Of a DNA stretch of 64,000 nucleotides, positions 49,901 through 63,097 are shown piece by piece. The translations under genes were made by a program, and so were the position numbers. Within the stretch, counting starts at the first letter, position 1. Each line of letters starts with the position of its first letter. This DNA is from Ciona savignyi (lineage: Eukaryota; Chordata; Ascidiacea; Phlebobranchia; Cionidae): positions 271,677-335,676 of the forward strand of contig CH002989.1 of NCBI GenBank assembly GCA_000149265.1, in the 5' to 3' direction. Below the pieces are notes generated by a model. It did not search any database. It was not told the origin of the DNA and worked only from the letters and a program-made list of their open reading frames with translations.

Positions 49901-52900
49901 AATATCAAAAAATAAACCTTTTTTAACCTGACTGTGGATATACTTCGATTGTGCTTTGTCAACCTGCTTTGATGCTTTTCCACCACCAGTGATAAACATG
50001 AGTATACTATCCTATTTTAGAAAATTCAGACTAAATTTTTTATATTTTGTGCTGAGCAGTGTGGACCTCGTTGGTATTAAAATAACACAATACATAGATA
50101 AAGTCACACAATACTTTTTCCTGATCCTTCAGACCATTGAAAACTGTTCGGTGAACAAAATAAACGTGGAGAGTGATTACCTCGGCTTAAAAAGAGTTGC
50201 ATCTGTTGAGACTGATCTCGGGACCATTAAAACAAGCAACATAGTGAACTGTGCAGGAGCATGGGCTCCATACATTGGAAAGGTAATCTTTAAAGTTTTC
50301 TGACAGTTGTGGACGATATACATTAATTTTATATGGTGATTATTGTCCATAATATTGTTTTTGGTTACATCGATAAATGGCAACGCTATTTATTACCACA
50401 TTGTTCATTTTTTCCAAAGATAATAATGGTAGTAGGCTTAGTGCTTAGGCCCGATCGGATCTTTCCATTTATTGGTGTATATTCCGAACATGTTGTCAAA
50501 TTCTCAGATAATGTTTGCCTTAACAGAATCATAAAACAGACTAAGTTGACACTTTGACAGTAAATTGTTTGTTGTTTACGTAGCATAAAAAGCAAATATT
50601 TAACCTGTGTACACTCTAGATCTTCTGTTACATTAAGCTGAAAAAACTAATGTTATGCTTATATTGGAAAACATGTTAACTTGGGTTGTTATCAATGTTC
50701 AAATTTATATGAAATAAACTGTTTATGACTAAACTTTTTTTGCCAAGAGTTTAAATGTTCTTTTGGTAAAATATGCATGTGGTATAAGTAGAAAGATTTA
50801 TCCTTATTTTGAGCAATTTCGTTCAGGTTATTCTCTAATTACCGTACGGTTGCACCCCTATATTGCACCCCTATCCTTATTTCTGTCCTATATTTGATAA
50901 AAATCCGGATATATTTTAGACAATCAACGAATATGTGCCGCAGCTGGTGTTTAAGCATTGTTATGTAGTTACCGAACCAATTGAAGGAATACTGGGTACT
51001 CCGATAATTAAAGACCATGGTACTATATATATGAAACCCCAAGGAAATGCTATTCAATTTGGTGGATATGAGTTTAATCCAATATTAGAACCAAATGTAA
51101 GTACCAGTACTAATGATAAAATGTTTCATATTTTGAAGCAAATAAGAAAGTATTACGATTTGTAATATTACAAATATTTATAGAATTAAAGTATGTGAAA
51201 CATACAGTACAATGACAGCTTGTACATTAAACCTATAATTTTTAGTATAGTTTTTTTATAGTTTTAGATTCAACCAAGAACACAACTGTCCAGAAAATGT
51301 TTAGGGTAAAGTTTAAATCCCGATGTTTGAAAGTCTGTTGACTTTCCATGTTTCTCTGTTATTATGTTAGAAATTTTAAATTTTATGTTTAAACCAAATT
51401 TGTGTGAATAAAGTAAAAAGTAATAAATGGATATTAACAACATTTTCTTTACAATGATTGTTAAATGTTTGTAACTTATTCAAGCTTCCAAAAGACTTTG
51501 CATTTGGATTGTACGATATGGATTGGGACTTGTTCAGTGTTCATTCTGAATCTGCAGTCAATAGAATTCCGGCTGTAGAGAAAACTGGAATTCATTCCAC
51601 TGTAAATGGGCCAGGTATAAAAATCTGACGAAAAATTTAGCTACTGTTGTGTTCTTCTTATTTATTAATACACATCATATAAATAAAAACGTAATAATAA
51701 ACAGCGTAATCGTATCGTAATCGTAAATGTAGTCGTAGTCGTAGTTATAATCGTAATAGTACTCGTAATCGTATTCGTAATAGTAAATAGTAGTCGTACT
51801 CGTAAATCATAATTATAGGATGACCTTGTGCTTCTTTAGCACGTTTTAGTCGTAGCTGGGGAATCCCCGTTACGTGGTGGCGCTATATTCATTTACTCTT
51901 ATTGGGGTACTCAAGGATGTAACAGCTACATATATAGCCATGTTAGACAAGTTGTACCGTGTGCCGTTTTCTCTATGTCTAGGTAGTACCTAAAGTGATA
52001 TTTAAAGTTGATGGATAGAAACTGGCTGCTGACTAGTCTGAAACAGTAATCCAAATGTAAAGCATATTGCATATTACCTCGAATAACCCAAAGGTGGGCA
52101 TGATCACAATGTAATCTAAAGATTGCCTTTGTAACAACATGCGCCTGTGTTTCCCCTTTTACTTACAATATTCTATGTTTTTTTTTACAGTAATATTTAT
52201 TTCACATCATGTTTTCAGAATTATTTTTAATGGGTTTTAGTGACTGTTATTGTTTTTTTTGTTTTTTTTGGTTTCTGTAAAAATCAAATTCCAATTCCAA
52301 TGAAAAAATCAAACAAAAAACCTCTTACTTCAGAATCGTTTACTGCCGATGGCCATCCAAACATGGGTGAATCCCCTACTACCCGGGGTTATTTTCACGG
52401 AAGTGCGTTCAACAGCGGAGGTATAATGAATGGGGGGAGGTGCGGGGAGACAACTGGCTCACTGGGTTATTCATGGAAAGCCAGAGATTAATCTCGCTAA
52501 CTGTGACATCAGGTAGGGTTTCGTGTTTGATTTAAAACTAAATTTACAATTTTTACCAACTTCTTCTATGACTTATATTCCTTTTTGTGTTTGATTTTTA
52601 ATTAAATAAAGACTTTAAACCAGCCCTTTCTATGGCTTATATTATTTTCGTTTTTGATTTAAAACTAAGTTTATCTTTTTCCAACTGACCTTCTATGGCT
52701 TCTATTCCTTGGGGAGCAATGGGCCTCTAGATTTACATTCCCGGTCACATATCTACTAAAGGCTCAATAATACTATTGTATTGCAACGTCTCTCCTACAT
52801 GGGGTGGTTTAGCCAACCTCCAATAATTTTGTTAGTTGCGACAAAGTATACTGATGCTCGATGTCAAGATAAACCATTACCCATGTTTTCAATAGAAATT

Positions 52901-55900
52901 GTATGTCAACTGTCATTTTATCACATAAACATTGTTGTATTTGCTCAAAAAAGGTTTAAAAATAGGTTTAAATGTATTTATTATTAATTGTCTTGTATCT
53001 GCAGTTGAGTCAGTAGAGCAGATGTATGTTTGCACTATACCATATGTAACTTGTTGAAATAATACCGTAATGCTTCATTTCATTTATTTACACAATTTAA
53101 ATTTAAGAACTTGCCATGAAAGTCTTATGAGAAAGCGATACATTTAGTATGCATACATAGACGTTATCCTACTGGGTTAGCAAACCCCAACAAATGGTTG
53201 TCCGAGAAAAGCCACGAGAAGTTTGCCAAGCGATACAGTCTTCATTACCCCCACGATCATGGCTTAGGAGGGAGAAATCAACGAAAAGGAAGGCTTTTTC
53301 AGGTGGGTATTTGCTTACAGATATTTTGCCAATACAATTTAGGATACTATATTCAATAGGGAAGTGCAGAGATGTTAAAATCCTATTGTTTGTCAGAATA
53401 CAGCGTTACTGTGTACTGGTAACAAGTAATGTGAAGACTTGTTGTGTATAGTGTGCACTGTGTAAAAGAGACGTTCTTGTATTATTCAAGCTTTATATTC
53501 AGTTTCTTTTTAGAATTTTTTGGTCTATTGTGTTAATGTTCAAAACACTGAGCTGATGTTGCTTAAACCCCCTTTATCAAGTGGATTAATAGTTACATAT
53601 TACAACACGGTGAAGTTGCTTCAGTAACACAGTGTTCCAATGCCTTATTTAATTTAATCCAGTACGTCTGATTAACTTGGTGGTTTAGTGAGTCGCGTAT
53701 CAGCCGAAGAGTTGCAGTTCGTTGGTGGTATACTTGGCACGGCACATAACGTACATTGCCTGAACCCAGTGAATTATTGGGTACTACCAAATTGAAAGAA
53801 CATCTGAATCATGTACAACACCCTGTAATAACTCCCGTAACTTTACAGTGGGTGCGAGGTTATCTGACAATTGCTGTGTGATAATAAATCATTCACTGAA
53901 ATAAACATGAATATCCTATCCGTTAAACCCCCATGAAGAACAGAAGTTAATCTGAAGCACTAAATGATATTTACTGTATGAATATTAGAGTTTAGTTAAA
54001 TTCTACAAATTTTAACAAAAAGTAAGATAAGCAACTCCAGGGCACGCAGCTAATATATATTCTAAATATTTATTCTACAACAGTTTTAAAAACATATTGA
54101 TGGACAAGGAAAATTTCCTTATTTATCATTTAAATGGAATTTTTTGTACTCTAGGAGCATTCTGACGCTGGTGCTTTGTTTGAAAGCAAGTTTGGGTTCG
54201 AACGCCCTGCATATTTTGTCAAAGATGAAAATGGACAGCCTCAGAAAAACCTGAAAGTGTTGGAATATGATTTCTATGGAGCGTATGACCACAAACAACA
54301 CGAGACGGACCATTATTGCAACGAAGTGGAAAAAGATTGCACATTTGAATTCGCTGAGAAGAGTCACAAGCTAGTGGGTATTAAGATAAAAGCATGTAAA
54401 GAAATCATATAATTAATTGTTTTTTATATAAAGGTTAAATTTTTATTATTATTTGAACCATTAATACACAAGTAATAACGGAAACTGTAAAATGCAAAAT
54501 TAGCCAAACAAAAATCATTCTCACTCTGCCAATATCACCAAACCATCACAGATAGGTGACGAGTGCAGGACATGTAGGAACTCGGTTGCCGTGTTCGATT
54601 CTTCCTACATGGGCAAGCTGTACATAAGCGGCAAGGATGCGGATGAAACGGTCACCAAACTACTGACAAGGGATATCACCAACACGGAGAATCAATTTGT
54701 TTATTCTTTGATGCTGAATAAAGATGCGGGAATTGAATGTGATGTTGTTGCTACGAAGATGAACGGCAAATCTGGAGGTAACGGTCTTTCATAGAAATTA
54801 TAAACGAGTCAGCCAGCTTGATTTGATACAATATTTATCAGATGTTTTGGTAACTACTTACATATGAAGATATTTTACTAAAGTGTGTTGTACGTATTGG
54901 TCTTACTACTACCGCCATATGGTTGATTTTTCTTTCTTTGTACAAATCAGGAATAGGTTGCCAACGACACATACTTAATTGCACTCAGTTGTGCACCAAT
55001 TCTAGGCTGGTTATTTGAAATCGAAATTATGGAATGATAAAATCAGGGGTAAAAATTCTCATCCCTACCAGGTACAGAGTACTACATAACAGTACCAACA
55101 GCAGCAGCCCAGCATTGCAGATTCCACATACAGAAGTTGATACAGGATCACACCTTGCACAGTAGTGTACAAGATAGAACAGAAGAGACTTCTATCCTAA
55201 GCGTACAAGGGCCAAAGAGGTGGGTTGGATGCTAAGGGTGGCAAGATCACATGACAGGTAGCCTCGAAAAAATCTATGGAAGACTCTTTTTATGTCTCAA
55301 CAACAATCTTTAAATACCATATTTCTATGATCCGAGCTAAGACTAGTCCAATGTGATCCATACAATATTTAAGAACCCATTTTTTTTACTGGGACAAGGC
55401 AAAAAATTTCAGTTAATTTTGTGCTCACTGTTGGGTTAACAGAGGTAGTACAGTGTATTGTATGTGATAAAAATGTTTTTTATGGTTTCTGTTTAACAAA
55501 GCATTCAACTAAGTTCAGGCGACGTCCACTAAGTTCCTTTACCAATAAAACAACCTAGAAATTGGTGTCGAACCAACAACCATATGGCTGATAGCTGGTG
55601 CTCTATTTATGTGTGTTTATAGAATCACACACTTTTCTGCTGCCAGCTAGTTAAAAAAACAGTTTTGGTCAATATTTGCTGGCTTTACTCACTTACTACC
55701 TTTTATTTTATGCATAGCCTATGCAACTCTTATGTTGGTTTGGAAAATAACTAACGTTAATTGGTCAAATTATTGTATTTCCAGCGGCCACGTACTGTAT
55801 GCTCTGACCAAGAACAAATCAGTTGAAGCATTAAAGTATGCACAGTGGATGCCAAGTAAAGTTGTTGACTGTGAAGTTATGTTGGGAAGGTGGGTAAAAC

Positions 55901-58600
55901 CATATATTTTGGAAAGTTTTGTTACTTAGTTTCGGCCAAATGTTACTTAGTTTCGGCCGAATTCATACATGCACATAAGTCGCTGTGTTGAAAGACATAT
56001 GTTTGTTTCACATGTTGTATGCTTACCAAACAAAAAAAGTAAAACTCTTGTCTATTGGCACTTAAGCATATTTGCTAATCAGCCTTTAGTTTGTTTAAGG
56101 ATAAGAACCTACTATTTCATGTGCGAGACAATGATGGTTGTTATAACACAGGTAATCGTTCGATAACCTTGTGTTAAGAATTCGTTCTGCCGGAGCTAAT
56201 GTTGTTCGTTGTTCCGGCATGTTAAACAGAATTTTTTTTTTCAACGATCCATTTGAATTCCATGAATCATAGCGAAATCCCTTTTTAAATGCTCGATTCC
56301 CAGACACAAAATTTGTGGGTAATTATTAAACCTGTATGCTGGCTCCCATGCATGCAAGCTGTTAGTTTCTTATCATTTGGTGCATGATTGCATGCCCACT
56401 CTATGGAAACAAACCCCTTTCATGGACGTCTATCCATTTTTGTTAGATTTTTTGTGTTTTTTATTACTTAATCGTAACCATTAAAAAAAATTATATTATA
56501 GATATAGGTTAAGATGAAAAAACTGGACAGCTTAAAAAAACATATGTTAATAAATTTTGGGGAATAATTATATTTATTGTACCCTTAGCCTTAGTTGAGT
56601 TGCCAGATCTATTTCCGGGTACTGTATGTTTTATATAAATTATCAGCCTCTTTGAGTTTATTGGACTGCTTCATATTCCATTTATATCCATTTCCAAACA
56701 GATTGTCATTTGTGGGCGAACTTGGGTTCGAGATCCACTGCTCAAGTGATCACGTCAACAAAATATATGCGGCTGTGATGGAAGAAGTGAACAGACACAA
56801 TGGCTGTATGGCTGGATCTCGTGCTATGGCATCTCTGAGCACTGAAGCAGGTTTGTAAATGTTTTTTTGATAAACTGCTAAAGGTGTGTTGTTACAAGCT
56901 TTATTAATTTTTCTCTACAAATGAATGTTTTATGGTTAATTATTTTTATTCCCATGTGTGGAAAATGTCAGTTGGTATAACAAGTATAATCGTAAGATTT
57001 TCTTTTGGTGGTGATATTATAATTTTTTAAAAGCTTTTTCAGTGTATTGTATATTTATAATACCATATGATTAATCCAGTTAAATATACTGCATCGAGGC
57101 AAAACCTGTTAAGTGTCCTTCCCAAGGACACTAATGTTTACAAAGCAGCCAGGGTTAGGACACCTATCTGGTCATCACCAAATTATTAACTTCTACCCCT
57201 CAAAGTCGAGCAATGTATTCCCCACTTTTCATAAATCTTTGATTTATTAAACTAAACTTATTAAACTTAAAGGTTTCCACCACTGGCCAACTTCTATCAA
57301 CTCCAACGACAACCCAATCGAAGCGCGCCTCTTGAAGTCTTGTTCACCCGGTACAACATATCTGGGTGGAGAAGCTCTGGAAAAACTGAGGTCTACCCCT
57401 AACCAGAAGCTGTTGGCATGCTTTACAATCGATAGGTAGGTAGTAGGACTGTTGGAGTTAAATTGTCGATTTGGATGAAAAAAGTAAGTATCGCTCAACG
57501 GGATGTAATTTTGTTAAAATTTAAATTTCTTCCCCCTGAAAAAAACAAAATAAAGACCTTTTTAGTATGAACACAAATAAAGGTGCAATGGAAATGGGTT
57601 CAAATTAAATATTTTTTGCCATTTAATCCCAAGTTTTAGCAAAGTAAACTCTAATAGACTGTAGTCAAATAGCTAGATAACACATTACCAGAGATTAGCA
57701 AACTCAAAATTCTTATACATTTTTAAAATATCAATATCACCAAATGTATCATTTAGAATTTAGGTAACCTTTCTTTTATTCAAACTATTGTAATATCTCA
57801 ACCAGCCAATATATTGTGTTCTCACAGGTATACTTGCATTGCAATTGCATGCTTGGTATTGTAAATAGTTTTTATATGTGTCAGTTTGTTTTCATGAAGT
57901 TCTTTATGTTACCATCATGGGGGGTTATCATCAAGACCAGCCTCCTTGTGATATATTAACAATTACAAAGTTATTAATGAACAATTTGTTACCATAGTAA
58001 AGTGCCGATGACCGGAAGCGAAATTATTTGGAGAAATAACAAAAAAGTTGGATTTCTATGCAATGCTGATTACAGTTACTCGTTGGAAACTAATATAGGA
58101 TATGGGTAAGTCTGCTCATTATTGATTAAGTTTCCCTAGGCTTTTGTACAAATGCTGCATGCAATGTACCGGGTTACCATACTCCTCAGTGTGTTGAACA
58201 CGGCAGAAACAACAATATATTATTTAAACAATTACTGTTTAGCACCTTGCTCAAGGACAGTAACTAGAGCCTGTGCTAACTAGAGTCTGTGCTACAACTA
58301 GGAATGTGCATTTCAGAATAAAGGGTTAAATTATAACCAAATAGAAATTATTTTCAAATTTTTTTTTGAATTAAGGTATTTGTAATTATGTGCTTATAGT
58401 GGAACAAAATAATTTGTTCATATAATTTTTCTGCATTTTGTTTAAGATATGTCAAGATCCCTTCTGTTACTGATAATACCATCACAAGTGGAGATTATGA
58501 GATGGAAAGAATGGGAGAAAAATATCCGGCAAAAGCCACCATTGCAACCCCATATTTACCACAGTTGACAAAAATGTTTGCAATGACCAAGTTTACATGA
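46942..58600 (+). CDS. SARDH: Sarcosine dehydrogenase, mitochondrial, 16 exons
   Basis: Exons: 46942-47251, 47497-47675, 48479-48658, 50133-50282, 50920-51096, 51485-51614, 52334-52512, 53161-53302, 54155-54373, 54552-54777, 55072-55219, 55785-55889, 56702-56850, 57273-57435, 57998-58105, 58447-58600. They encode about 905 residues, against roughly 918 in vertebrates. SARDH oxidises sarcosine to glycine in the mitochondrial matrix with covalent FAD and tetrahydrofolate. A basic presequence (residues 1-30) precedes the dinucleotide motif VVVIGAGSVG (63-72). H101 in TTWHTAG is the covalent FAD site by homology. Further marks are AGAWAPYIGK, YVVTEPIEGI, FNSGGIMNGG and, in the C-terminal aminomethyltransferase-like half, LSFVGELGFEIH. 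Closeness to SARDH over DMGDH rests on KLHPLLNT, IENCSV and AVNRIPAVEKTGI. Exon 7 holds one base too many in 52432-52447; without it all phases agree. Intron 2 hosts a MITE. Confidence 0.93.
47718..48014. mobile_element. MITE with 8-bp duplication in SARDH intron 2, 297 bp
   Basis: Ends are CCCTACTGGAAAGTTCGT and ACGAACTTTCCAATAGGG, 18-base inverted repeats with one mismatch. The perfect duplication CATTATTA is at 47710-47717 and 48015-48022. GGCGCA/GGCGTGG words recur inside. The 8-base duplication fits hAT or related superfamilies; the CCCTA start is atypical for hAT. Confidence 0.88.
51700..51815 (+). repeat. Degenerate (GTAATC/GTAGTC) microsatellite
   Basis: Six-base words CGTAAT, CGTAGT and CGTACT repeat imperfectly for about 110 bases in SARDH intron 6. 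Confidence 0.8.
53665..53935 (+). mobile_element. Diverged SINE in SARDH intron 8
   Basis: Carries a tRNA-like head (TTGGTGGTTTAGTGAGTCGC), CATTGCCTGAACCCAGTG, ACCAAATTGAAAGAACATCT, GGTGCGAGGTTATCTGACAA and a 3' end ATGAATATCCTATCC, matching the 21716 element throughout with many substitutions. Confidence 0.75.
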
Positions 58601-59872
58601 ATTATAGTGCAGTAAATTTATATTTCTCTCTAGATTGCTGCTTAGCGACTGCTTTAATTTTTTTCACCCGCTATTTTTCTTTTACAATTATGCAAAGAAT
58701 TTAATCAGGGAGTAGATTTTGTTATATATTTCTTTTTTCAGGGATGGCACAGTGAGTCATTATATTATTTATAAAATGGTAACCAATGCTATACGGGTAA
58801 GGTCTTAATTTTCAGCCTAAGTAAATAACTATGCAAAATGCATGCTTGATTAAAAACTGTATTTTTGTTGGTAAGATACATGAAAGAGATACCTTGTAAA
58901 AAAGTTTAATAGTCTAAATAATTGAATGTAGGCCTAAAAGTAAAAGGCAATAACTTTTTGCACTGTTTTTAACGCTTGTGCGGATGACATTTGAATGCAA
59001 TAAATGCTTTAATGAGTACTACAGTTTCCTTGTTAACCCAGTTGCACCTGGACGATCAGAAGTGTTTTTTCCTGTTGATTGTAAATTTCCAGGAAATATT
59101 GGAACAATATTATTTGGTAATTTGGTCGAGTCACAACTGATATATTGATTACTAGAAAACTTGTTTGCCTGGAAAAGGTTAAGGTGTATATTTTTTTTTC
59201 TTGAGTATGTAAATAATGTCTGCATTTTGGTTAAGAAACAGGTTAAAAAGATAGAAAAATTAAAATATATTATTAAATTATATTTGAAATAGCCCAGGTA
59301 CAATTAGATGCGTCTACAAAAAAATAATGGTTCTGCAATAACGTTTCTTACCAAATGAAGAAATTTAATTGAAATATGAATTTGAATTTTATGGTGTTAA
59401 TAAATAAAACCCTAATACCAATTTAACCAAACTGTGCCTACAGTCCTGTAAGAAGTTTTATTGATTGATTGTTAATTTTACTTAATTAAAGTTACATATT
59501 ATACTGATGAATATGTAGAATAAACCACAGTATGTAGATATAAAGTGACTACTTTTAGGTAGTCAGTTGTCTGCTTAAACAAGGGTCATGTCGTTAATGT
59601 GTTTAATCAGTCAAATATTGGGTTATTTAATATAAAGCATTTCTATAATATATGACATACTGCATTGGTTACCTGACTGTGAGCATCAGACTGGTAAATA
59701 AACTGTATAACCTGATGGGTTATAGTTTTATTTATTGTTCCGCCCACAGGAGAAACATAATATATCCTAAATCCTTCATTGTGTATTCCCCTCCCACTAG
59801 GATACAAAATCATGCAATCTATATTTGTGGATATATAGAATACCCCATCCTAACTCGCAAATCCCAATTAGA
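58601..59872. other. Spacer between SARDH and CTHRC1
   Basis: No gene seen. AATAAA at 58999-59004 is a plausible polyadenylation signal for SARDH. The last 300 bases should hold the CTHRC1 promoter, but no TATA box at a defined spacing stands out. Confidence 0.45.
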
Positions 59873-62800
59873 ATGTTGGTTGTTATGCTTACTGTAATTT
59901 GTCTGATTGTGGGGGTGAAGGGGCCTTCCCCATATATAAAAGGGAGTATCAACCCTGAAGTTGTGGCTTATAGGGATACGAGGGAAACAGGTGAAGAATT
60001 GGTAATGGTTGAGCGGAAAAGTGTTCCAGTAAGTTATTTAAAGTAATAAAAAAACAGTGTATTAAATGGTAGAAACATATCACATGGGCAATTGGCAGAT
60101 TACCTTGTTCCTATCAGTTTAGTGTCTTTAAATTTGTGGTGTTTTTTGACTAATTACAATTAATTATTATCTTTATTATCATAACAATAAAGAGCAACCA
60201 ACAAAACTTTTTAGCATCCCGAGAACAGAACTTTACCAAGTTGTCCCACAATTTCTGTGATTCGAGGACCTTCTGGCATTCCAGGGATCCCAGGTTCACA
60301 CGGCAGACCAGGCGTTCCTGGTTCAAAGGGAGATCCAGGGTTTTGCGAGTGCCCAGGTCAGGTATGTATATGTTTAATAACACGGGAATTTTTTATTGCA
60401 ATCCCAAAACACACTGTCACACAGAAATATTGGAATCCCTGTCCGGCCATTTGTAATCAAATTAATCACATGGGAAACTAATACTCACTTTTTGTTTGGG
60501 GTTATTAAGAGCATCCGTGGTCTGCAGACAGCCTGAAGGTTGTGGGTTCGTAACTAGACGCATGTAAGAGGGTTTTGCCCTTCGGCAAGATAAATCGCCT
60601 GATACCAATAAATCAATAAGTACTAAAACTGAAGAATAGCTCAATCTCAATCATACAACACAGTGCAATAGCTCCAGTTAAACCACCTTGGGCACAAGTC
60701 AAAAAGTTGTGTGTTGCATTTTAGCCGAAAGCTTAAAATTAAAATTGGTCAACACTAGGATAGGATAGGATAGGATATTCATGTTTATCCCCGTGAATGG
60801 GAAAACCCCAGGGGTTATCACACGGGCAATCGTCAGATCACCTCGCGCCCATCGTCGGGTTACCGGAGCTATTGCAGTGTGTTGTATATGATAGACACGT
60901 TCCTTCAATTTGGTAGAACCCATTAATCCGCTGGGTTCAGGCAATGTCCGTAAAGTGCCTTGCCCAAGGACACAACCGACTAGCTAGCGACCAGTTTCGC
61001 ACCTGCAACCTTTCGATTGAAAGGCGACGCACTTAACCGCTAGACCATCGGGCCGGACTAGTCAATTGTGTCCTTGGGCAAGACAATTAGCGGATAGTGA
61101 CTAAACCCAGTGGATAAATGAGCCCCACTTAAAAATGTAGAAACATTGCAATCTATATGAAACACACTGCAATTGCTTCAGTAACTGAGAGTGAGTGCCA
61201 GGAAATCTGACAGTTACCTTTATAAAAATTGTGATTTCCCTATGGAAGGGATAATACATGAATGTCCTACCCTTACAATTACATATATTCTAAACTTCAT
61301 CCTACCGATTAGTCTGGCGGGTTAGTGTGATGCCTTTCAAGTGAAAGGTTGCAGGTGCGAGACTGGTAGCTAAATAGTCGGTTTTGTCCAAGGGAACGGT
61401 AGCGCCTTGGTTTTCCTATTCACCAAGATAAACATGAATAGGCCTATATTCTATACTGTCTTAACTTGCAGAAGCAATTGACCACGAAGCAGTGCTCATG
61501 GGATGACTACAACTTTGCAATGAATTTGGGCCCAATCCAATCATGTTCCTTTAACAAAGTAAGTATAATTTAGTTGATTTAAATCTGGTCGGGCATTATT
61601 GCATTGACTTTTTAGCTGAAAACTTTTTTTCGAACTAAGAAAAGCCAATGTTGTCATAAAACGAATCAGTTTGTGAATGTTGTTACTTTTATATTGCTGC
61701 AATAACCCAAAAACTAATAAAACTTCTTTGTTAAATCGCACACAGAAGTTGTAATAGTTGTACATTTTATGGCACATTGTACCATCCTTGGAAGCTCGAC
61801 TATGTGCATAAGCTATCTGTTGATATGTTTTTCCACTGGATAAAGATATCAATTTAATTAAAAATTACTCACGTAAGATGACAATTCAATTAAAAATATC
61901 TTTAACAAATGGTGACAATTCGATTTAAAATCTGAATCTGATAACCCCCTACTTTACATAAATACTACTTTACAGAGAATGTACTCAACTGCATTAAGAG
62001 TTGAATGGCATGGGTCCACAAGAGTCAAATGCCTAGATGGGAATCCATGTTGTAACAGATGGTAAGCAAGTTGTGTGTAATAACTATACTTTTAGTTAAG
62101 ACCCTTTAATTTGATATTATGAAACATATAACACTGATTATGTTTTTAAATTTCCAACTATCACCGTGGGTAGAAAATATTCTTAAGAGATAACATGGGA
62201 TATTCATGTTAGGGTGATGTTATTACCTTGAGCCCATTGTCGGGTTGTCATGGCCATTACACTGTGTTTTACCAATGCAACACCTTTTTACCTTTTACCT
62301 TTTTTTACTTTAATTGGATGTGTAATAGTTAAATAAAGCCCTTCCAGTGTTCATATTATAATACCCAAAATGCCTTTGTGTAAATGCAATGATACAGTAA
62401 ATACCAGAGAAAATACAAACATGACCGCCATCATGGGTGTTTTAAGCTAGACATGTGCTTGGATCAGTCAAGAACTCGTGAGATATATATATATATATAT
62501 ATAAAGAGGCAAAAAAAAATTATATGTTAGTATCTAATAACCACTTTGTTTAAATTAACCTGGACGCGTACAAGCCATCCATCCTTCACCAGGTACTTTA
62601 CATTCGATGGTAGTGAGTGTAGGAATCCACAAACAATTGAGGGCTTGGTCTACATGGATGACGGAAATGTCACTATTAACATGCACAGACAGATGAGTGG
62701 TTGGTAACATTTGTTTTTAATTTTCATTTAGGTTGGTGTTGTTATATGTTATATCATTTGTCTGTAAAATAGATTTGTTTCTTGGATACCAGGAAAATTC

Positions 62801-63097
62801 GTGTTAAAGAAAAAAAAAAGTGTAAGTCGATTTGGTGCACAAGGTATCCATGCAATGATCATTGTAAAAAATAAAATACAGATTTTTATGCATAATCTTA
62901 AACCTAGGTTCATTTATATAAAAAGAAAAAAATGTGTTTTCATTGCAGTTGTGGGTCTTTGTATGGGGCTTTCCAGTGGATTACACGACATTGGGTTTGC
63001 AATAGGTGATTGTGGTGGGGAGTATGTACGGGGGGTAACTCGGACCGGTTGGAACTCAGCATCCAGAATTATTATCCAGGAAATTTCAATCAATTGA
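59873..63097 (+). CDS. CTHRC1: Collagen triple helix repeat-containing protein 1, 6 exons
   Basis: Exons 59873-60028, 60215-60361, 61472-61558, 61976-62061, 62593-62699 and 62949-63097 join in frame to 243 residues, the same length as human CTHRC1. CTHRC1 is a secreted glycoprotein that modulates Wnt signalling and matrix deposition. A signal peptide (MLVVMLTVICLIVGVKG) is followed by a linker, a short Gly-X-Y stretch of eight triplets (about residues 70-94: GPSGIPGIPGSHGRPGVPG...), then a Cys-rich globular domain with CSWDDYNFAMNLGPIQSC, ALRVEWHGSTRVKC, CCNRWYFTFDGSEC, TINMHR and the diagnostic C-terminus GWNSASRIIIQEI. The collagen exon starts at the acceptor TTTTTAG ending 60214, because only that gives phase 0. 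The exon 5 donor is GTTGGT. The collagen run is shorter than in vertebrates. Introns 2-3 hold SINE copies. Confidence 0.93.
60500..60720 (+). mobile_element. Old SINE copy in CTHRC1 intron 2
   Basis: The head GCATCCGTGGTCTGCAGACA with a B-box-like GGTTGTGGGTTCGTAACTAG precedes GGGTTTTGCCCTTCGGCAAG and ACAGTGCAATAGCTCCAGTT, similar in plan to the main SINE family but strongly diverged. Confidence 0.5.
60757..61058 (-). mobile_element. Young full-length SINE in CTHRC1 intron 2
   Basis: The best-preserved copy. On the minus strand it starts GTCCGGCCCGATGGTCTAGC and ends in a tandem (ATCCT)n tail (four units). ACTAG flanks both sides (60754-60758 and 61057-61061), a possible short target duplication that overlaps the element ends. 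The 5' head carries both tRNA-type promoter boxes. Confidence 0.88.
61060..61450 (+). mobile_element. Two SINE remnants in tandem
   Basis: 61060-61260 matches the SINE body only (TGTGTCCTTGGGCAAGACAA, then ACACACTGCAATTGCTTCAG). 61305-61450 is a head-to-tail copy lacking its middle: ATTAGTCTGGCGGGTTAGTG, GAAAGGTTGCAGGTGCGAGA, then GATAAACATGAATAGGCC. The CTHRC1 exon 3 acceptor follows 20 bases later. Confidence 0.6.
62482..62503. repeat. (AT)n microsatellite
   Basis: Eleven AT dinucleotides in CTHRC1 intron 4. Confidence 0.9.
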
